Assembly (NCBI GenBank): GCA_030638325.1
Contig: DAOWEV010000046.1
Span: forward strand, 1-19,169
Length of the DNA: 19,169 nt
DNA from: Bacteroidales bacterium
Lineage (GTDB): Bacteria; Bacteroidota; Bacteroidia; Bacteroidales; JAGOPY01
Direction: 5' to 3'
The stretch's first letter is position 1. Every line of letters begins with the position of its first letter. The notes beneath the pieces are model-generated. The model ran no database searches and was not told the DNA's origin. It saw only the letters and a list, made by a program, of their open reading frames with translations. Both the position numbers and the translations under genes were made by a program. Below, one piece after another: positions 15,163 through 19,169 of the stretch.

Positions 15163-16628
15163 TCACCGCTGGTATCATCATCCTCTTCCGGAGATATATA
15201 TAATTCTTCCTGGGTTTTGTTTCGATGATACAGGTCAATCGCAACAATGATGGCGGCAAAACCCCAGAAAGGCACGGAAGCCTTATCCGTATCCAGAAAA
15301 TTATTCAATAAGCCGTGAACATAATAGGTGAATAAGCCCAATAGTATTGCCAGTATATACTGCCTCGCCTCCTTGCTTTTCGACTGCCGGTAAACCCTTA
15401 AAGCCGTGACAACCACTGTAATTACAATTCCAAGCACCGTAAGCATTCCCATTAAACCCATCTCTGCCATTGGCCCTATGTATTCGCTATGGGCATTGCC
15501 CATATCTCCATAATTAGTACTGATGATAGTACGTTCTTTGGATCTTTGATAAGGGGCATAGACAAACTGATAAGTTCCCGGGCCCCAGCCAAATACAGGC
15601 CTTTCTTTGAAAAGGCGTATGGCCGATTGCCAGCGGTTGATCCTTTCCAGGTTTGAAGCATCCGAAGATATATTGGACATGGAATGGACGTGCTCCATGA
15701 AATCGGTCGACGAGTCTTGCTTGTTCTTCTCCAGTGTATCAACGAACTGGAACCTGAACATGAAAAAGAAGCCGGTCAGAATACCAAAAGTCAGCAATAA
15801 CCAGCGAAATTTTATCCTGAACAGGATAATCGCATAAACGAATACCGCAAATCCAACACTGATCCATGCAGCACGGCTATAAGAGAATACAAGTCCTGTA
15901 GCGAGTATGATAAAAACAATTAGTGAAAATATCCGGTATTTCCTGGAATACAGCTTGCTCCAGATAAAGGTAAAGATCAATGGCAAGAACAAAGCAATGG
16001 CTGCACCATAAGCTGTATGGTCGTTATAAAATGGTTTCATGACCATATTGGAAGATGGCTTATCAAACCCATACTGAGAATGGGCGAATAAGGTATACAA
16101 GATCACCGCGACAAGCGGTATCACATATAACCAAACAAACAGTTTAATATTCCTGAATCTCTTAAAAAGGAGCACCGCCACAAAATAAAACGGTACGACA
16201 AACCACAGCCGTGACACCAGAAACTTTACTGAAACCAGTGGCATTTCACTTGTAAAACAGGTCAGAAATATCCATATCAGGCTAAGATAGATGGCGATGG
16301 AAACAGGATGCCATGCCAATCTTCGGTCAATTTGATTGTGCATGAACAACTTAATGATAAAAATCAATAAGACCCCCAGCATCATGGGTTCCGTTGGCAG
16401 AGAAATGCCTATCCCGAATTCTTCATTTTTCAGATTCACTGCGAGGGGTGTGAGAAAAACGATCAGCAGCAATACCTTATCAAGTGAAAAGAGATAAAGT
16501 ACGAGCATCAGCAATGCCAGTGGAACAAGTAAAGCCCAGAACTTTTCATGGACCAGTAAATAGGTGTTCAGTGCAATGTATAATGCACTGATACCATATA
16601 TTATCCATATTTTTAGCCGTGCTGTCAA
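15159..16628 (-). CDS. O-antigen ligase/polymerase family membrane protein (Wzy_C/WaaL-like)
   Basis: A 489-residue polytopic inner-membrane protein with about a dozen hydrophobic segments, of the O-antigen ligase/polymerase superfamily (PF04932). Useful landmarks are FSYSRAAW (248-255, with Arg252), the large periplasmic loop of about 295-385 containing RINRWQSAIRLF (329-340), FGWGPGTYQF (346-355) and AHSEYIGPMAEMGLMG (379-394, His380). These match the conserved Arg and His positions expected of enzymes that use undecaprenyl-diphosphate-linked glycans. WaaL-type ligases and Wzy-type polymerases cannot be separated by motif alone. The last ~20 residues form an acidic cytoplasmic tail (EEDDDTSGD). 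It is the third gene of the Wzz-like operon, 18 bases after the upstream stop, which supports a role in assembling a surface polysaccharide. Confidence 0.9.
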   Translation of the reverse strand: MTARLKIWIIYGISALYIALNTYLLVHEKFWALLVPLALLMLVLYLFSLDKVLLLIVFLTPLAVNLKNEEFGIGISLPTEPMMLGVLLIFIIKLFMHNQIDRRLAWHPVSIAIYLSLIWIFLTCFTSEMPLVSVKFLVSRLWFVVPFYFVAVLLFKRFRNIKLFVWLYVIPLVAVILYTLFAHSQYGFDKPSSNMVMKPFYNDHTAYGAAIALFLPLIFTFIWSKLYSRKYRIFSLIVFIILATGLVFSYSRAAWISVGFAVFVYAIILFRIKFRWLLLTFGILTGFFFMFRFQFVDTLEKNKQDSSTDFMEHVHSMSNISSDASNLERINRWQSAIRLFKERPVFGWGPGTYQFVYAPYQRSKERTIISTNYGDMGNAHSEYIGPMAEMGLMGMLTVLGIVITVVVTALRVYRQSKSKEARQYILAILLGLFTYYVHGLLNNFLDTDKASVPFWGFAAIIVAIDLYHRNKTQEELYISPEEDDDTSGD

Positions 16629-16646
16629 AGCAGAAACGATAATTTC

Positions 16647-17603
16647 CTATTTCAGGTATGATCTGTAATTCTCAATGATCAAAACTATGATCAGAGAAAA
16701 GAAGAAGGTGACCATGGCAGTTATAGCTACGATCAGCCACCTGATCGGGGATGCTTTCTTATCGGATGGGAAAGGACTTGTAATTACATTACTGTAAGTG
16801 AGATCAGAATAATAAAACCTCCAGGTATCTTCATATTCAACTTTGAAAGTAGCATATGTTTTTACCTCTAATTTCAGTGATTCCACCAGTATTATCAACT
16901 CACCCCCATACTTTTCCATATTTTCTTTCAACCTGTTGACCTCTTTCATATTGATGTTGGATTTATTAGCTCCCATGATGGTCTGCAAATATCCCCGCAT
17001 GATCTGTTCAGATGTTTGATCATAGGAAAGCAAGCCGTATTCAGTGCTCAACTCTATTAACTCGTCCTGTATTTCGTCAATATTTTTTTGCTTTTGTGCC
17101 AACAGATTCTCATACATAAGAATAACTTCATAGTATTTGCTTCTATGCATGGCCCTAACTTTCAAGTTAAAAAAATCAATAATTGCATTGACCATGTCTG
17201 CTGCAAGCTGCGGATCTTTATCCAGCACTTCTATTCTGATGGCATCGTAAGGGGTCTTATTGATTTTAACATTCTGACCATATTCATAATTGATCGTAGT
17301 TCTGTAGTATTTATAGGCAGGATCAATCTCATAGTGCTCCGGCAGGTTAAACTTCTTTATCACACTGTCTTTAATATCCTGGGATTGAAGTATCTGGAAC
17401 ATCTGTTCCGTTTCACTTTCATCAGAATACTCTGAGATATTCGCGGGATAAACAACTGCAAAAGACTTGAACTTAGGTGTTATAAAAAAAGGACTTGAAA
17501 AAATCGCTGCTAAAATAACAGATGCCAATACAATGACACCCAAATGCCACTTCCATTTGAACAGCAAATTTACCAGGTTCCTATTGTTGAAATAGTTTTC
17601 CAT
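16647..17603 (-). CDS. Wzz-like polysaccharide chain-length determinant, second copy in operon
   Basis: A 318-residue protein with the two-helix PCP/Wzz layout. TM1 lies at about 20-38, a long periplasmic region of alpha/beta then coiled-coil character at about 45-280, and TM2 at about 289-310 preceded by the typical Pro (SPIRW, 285-289). The segment SSPFFITPKFKS (36-47) after TM1 and the DKDPQLAADMVNAI block (128-141) are shared with the paralogue upstream. It ends soon after TM2, so there is no fused BY-kinase or SLBB domain. Such proteins oligomerise in the inner membrane and set the modal chain length of O-antigen or exopolysaccharide. Identity with its neighbour is partial, so this is an old duplication. 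It has no obvious promoter of its own in the 77-base gap. Confidence 0.88.
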   Translation of the reverse strand: MENYFNNRNLVNLLFKWKWHLGVIVLASVILAAIFSSPFFITPKFKSFAVVYPANISEYSDESETEQMFQILQSQDIKDSVIKKFNLPEHYEIDPAYKYYRTTINYEYGQNVKINKTPYDAIRIEVLDKDPQLAADMVNAIIDFFNLKVRAMHRSKYYEVILMYENLLAQKQKNIDEIQDELIELSTEYGLLSYDQTSEQIMRGYLQTIMGANKSNINMKEVNRLKENMEKYGGELIILVESLKLEVKTYATFKVEYEDTWRFYYSDLTYSNVITSPFPSDKKASPIRWLIVAITAMVTFFFSLIIVLIIENYRSYLK

Positions 17604-17680
17604 CTTAACGGGTTTCGCTTGAACGTTTGTAATTATTCTTTTTTCAGCAGGTTCTATGATTTTAAGTAGTTTTCTGAAAT

Positions 17681-18712
17681 TTATTCGTTTTTTTTTAAAT
17701 CGATCTTTGAAAAATTCTCAAAGAACAAGATGACTAAAATTGTAAGGAAAATAGCGGAAAAGACCGAAACGATAACGATGACAGAACGGATTGGATAGGA
17801 TTTCCGCTCAGCCTTATAAGCGCTGTTAACAATAAACTTTTGGGGAAGTTCCTGTTCGGCATCCACTTTGGCTTCCCGATATTTTGCTTTCAGCAAGGTT
17901 AACTGTTCAGTTTTAAATTCCAGTGCATTTTTCAAAGACAGCAAAGTACCGCCATATTGACCAATCAGTTTAAGTTTCTTTTCCAATTCCCTTACACCTG
18001 ATTTATCGTTGTTCCTGATGGCAATGGCCAGTTGCTGATTAAACACTTCCGATTGTCTTTCATAATCATTTACTCCCATCATTCCAAGAACACCCATGGA
18101 ATCAACAATACTCTGTACATCAGCCAGCAACCCGTTATATTCTTCTTCAACGATCTTAAAAGCCATCTGTGCCCTATCTCTTTGCATCTGGTTTTTCACA
18201 ACATCAACAAAGGCTGCAATATCATTGGCAATATCTGCCGCCATCTGCGGGTCCTTATCAAATACGGTAATCTTTACCGCGAGATATTCAGTCCGCCGGA
18301 ATTTGACGTTATTCTCGTACTCCTTGAATAATTTGGTGTTTTTATACCTGGAATCCGGACTGATCCCGTAATGGTCCAACAAATTGTATTTGGCTATAAT
18401 CTTATCGCGGATAAGATTGGAATTAAGGATCTGTAATAATTGTTCCGCCTGTTCTTCTTCACCAAACCCAAGGATATCTGCCTTTATCGGTGAATTCTGA
18501 CTGATCAGCACTTTTGATACCGAGTTGGTGGCTACCGGAAACATGATCACCGATGATTTATATTTGGGAGTGATAAACCAGGGCGATGAAAAAATTATAG
18601 ATGCAATTAGGGCAAGCAGAGTAACAAAGATCAGTAGTTTACGCCACTTGTAAAAAAAAATAATCAGGTTGGAATTGTCAAATTCCTTATTGCCGTTCAG
18701 ATACTTGATCAT
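17681..18712 (-). CDS. Wzz-like polysaccharide chain-length determinant, first copy in operon
   Basis: A 343-residue PCP/Wzz-type protein. TM1 lies at about 25-44 with SSPWFITPKYKS (42-53) after it, and the periplasmic region includes DKDPQMAADIANDI and a probable coiled coil. TM2 lies at about 310-332 behind the Pro-containing KSYPIRS motif. The C-terminal tail is short and basic, without a kinase. It is the first gene of a minus-strand operon with the second Wzz-like gene and the ligase/polymerase gene, and a good promoter lies 27 bases upstream of its ATG. Paired Wzz-like proteins may form a mixed oligomer or serve two polymers; the sequence does not decide. Confidence 0.88.
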   Translation of the reverse strand: MIKYLNGNKEFDNSNLIIFFYKWRKLLIFVTLLALIASIIFSSPWFITPKYKSSVIMFPVATNSVSKVLISQNSPIKADILGFGEEEQAEQLLQILNSNLIRDKIIAKYNLLDHYGISPDSRYKNTKLFKEYENNVKFRRTEYLAVKITVFDKDPQMAADIANDIAAFVDVVKNQMQRDRAQMAFKIVEEEYNGLLADVQSIVDSMGVLGMMGVNDYERQSEVFNQQLAIAIRNNDKSGVRELEKKLKLIGQYGGTLLSLKNALEFKTEQLTLLKAKYREAKVDAEQELPQKFIVNSAYKAERKSYPIRSVIVIVSVFSAIFLTILVILFFENFSKIDLKKNE

Positions 18713-18738
18713 AAATATCTATTTTCCTAAAAAGAGGG

Positions 18739-18768
18739 CAAAGATAGAAAAAATAATTCAATGGGCAA
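18739..18768 (-). promoter_or_regulatory. Bacteroidetes-type promoter of the Wzz/ligase operon
   Basis: Read on the minus strand, TTG (18768-18766) is followed after exactly 19 bases by TATCTTTG (18746-18739), a full match to the Bacteroidetes -33/-7 promoter form. The predicted start of transcription leaves a leader of roughly 20 bases before the ATG at 18712. Confidence 0.75.
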
Positions 18769-18830
18769 TACTGTTTTTCGATATTATAATATCAGAAATC
18801 CAGACCTATCGTAATTTATTCTGTCGTAAA

Positions 18831-18867
18831 AATATCGAATAATGAATATCGAATAATGAATATCGAA
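18831..18867. repeat. Tandem AATATCGAATAATG 14-mer array (left arm of a complementary pair)
   Basis: The 14-base unit AATATCGAATAATG is repeated exactly at 18831-18844 and 18845-18858, with a third partial copy to 18867. It contains GAATAATGAA, the reverse complement of TTCATTATTC in the array about 100 bases to the right. Confidence 0.8.
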
Positions 18868-18956
18868 CTATTATTCAAGAAAACATTGAGCTAATCTTCC
18901 TGAAAATTCGGGATAAAAAGTATAGAAACATATAAAAAAAATATGGCAAACAGGAA

Positions 18957-18989
18957 AGTTCATTATTCGGTGTTCGGAGTTCATTATTC
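18957..18989. repeat. Repeated AGTTCATTATTC 12-mer (right arm of a complementary pair)
   Basis: AGTTCATTATTC occurs exactly twice (18957-18968 and 18978-18989), separated by ggtgttcgg. Its core is complementary to the 14-mer array at 18831-18867, giving possible stems of about 10 base pairs across an AT-rich loop. The region between the arms has no visible gene. Confidence 0.8.
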
Positions 18990-19032
18990 AAAATACGACA
19001 ATTTCATTTTACGAACAAGCATCAGAACAGGT

Positions 19033-19169
19033 TTAGCGTTCCTTCAGGATGGCAATAAGTGACCGGACACTCATTAATTTCAGCACAAAAGCCAGGGTCA
19101 GCGACAAAGCAATCATGATGCTGAAGCCAATTAGCCAGTGATATGGCATCAACCCTGATAAATAATTGA
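19033..19169 (-). CDS. C-terminal fragment of an unidentified membrane protein (runs off the right edge)
   Basis: A minus-strand frame open from the window edge ends at TAA 19035-19033. It gives 44 residues: a hydrophobic stretch (WLIGFSIMIALSLTLAFVLK) followed by a short basic tail ending in ILKER. This is the last transmembrane helix and cytoplasmic end of a membrane protein. The shape would suit an FtsX/MacB-type ABC transporter permease, whose last helix ends in a similar short tail, but there is too little sequence to claim it. Confidence 0.6.
   Translation of the reverse strand, partial: NYLSGLMPYHWLIGFSIMIALSLTLAFVLKLMSVRSLIAILKER

Overview
The window looks like a chromosomal segment of an AT-rich Bacteroidota (Bacteroidetes) bacterium, probably from the Bacteroidales/Marinilabiliales side and possibly uncultured. 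The pointers are a large secreted protein with a type A C-terminal sorting domain of the type IX secretion system (T9SS), promoters of the Bacteroidetes form TTG-N19-TAnnTTTG, the absence of clear Shine-Dalgarno sequences, the efp-lpxD gene pair and a Bacteroidetes-type IS4-like transposase. The exact genus cannot be read from the sequence.

Layout. (1) Positions 1-338 hold the first ~108 codons of an IS4-family transposase on the minus strand, cut by the window edge. It is followed by about 500 bases of AT-rich intergenic DNA with a short GC-richer patch. (2) Positions 840-4463 hold three minus-strand housekeeping or metabolic genes: purine nucleoside phosphorylase, an NAD(P)-dependent aldehyde dehydrogenase (clearly more GC-rich than its neighbours) and an AI-2E/PerM-family membrane protein. 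The gap between the first two contains a complementary pair of short tandem repeat arrays. (3) Positions 4607-9004 encode a 1465-residue exported papain-like cysteine peptidase with adhesin-like domains and a T9SS sorting tail. (4) Positions 9088-13579 are a tight three-gene operon, AlgJ/AlgX-like - AlgI-like MBOAT - AlgJ/AlgX-like, a predicted machine for O-acylating an exported polysaccharide. (5) Positions 13648-15162 hold elongation factor P, with its own well-formed promoter, and an LpxD-family acyltransferase. (6) Positions 15159-18712 form a minus-strand operon of an O-antigen ligase/polymerase-type membrane protein and two Wzz-like chain-length proteins, driven by a well-formed promoter at 18739-18768. 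(7) The right end has another complementary repeat-array pair and the last 44 codons of an unidentified membrane protein.

Working together: the right half is dominated by cell-envelope functions. The Wzz-like proteins and the ligase/polymerase would assemble and set the length of a surface glycan, and the MBOAT/AlgJ-like operon could decorate a glycan with acyl groups in the periplasm. LpxD-type acylation belongs to lipid A synthesis, and the T9SS peptidase is exported across an outer membrane whose lipopolysaccharide normally anchors such cargo. No glycosyltransferase, flippase or BY-kinase gene is visible here, so the glycan itself must be made elsewhere.

Most distinctive observations: a ~40-residue C-terminal module repeated within and between the two AlgJ-like proteins; loss of the Asp of the AlgX-type D-x-H motif in both; a papain-like domain with a calcium-loop insert and Gln in place of the catalytic Asn; and intergenic arrays of 7-14 base units with complementary arms. 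I found no CRISPR array, tRNA or rRNA, and no clearly new multi-gene system beyond the acyltransferase operon.
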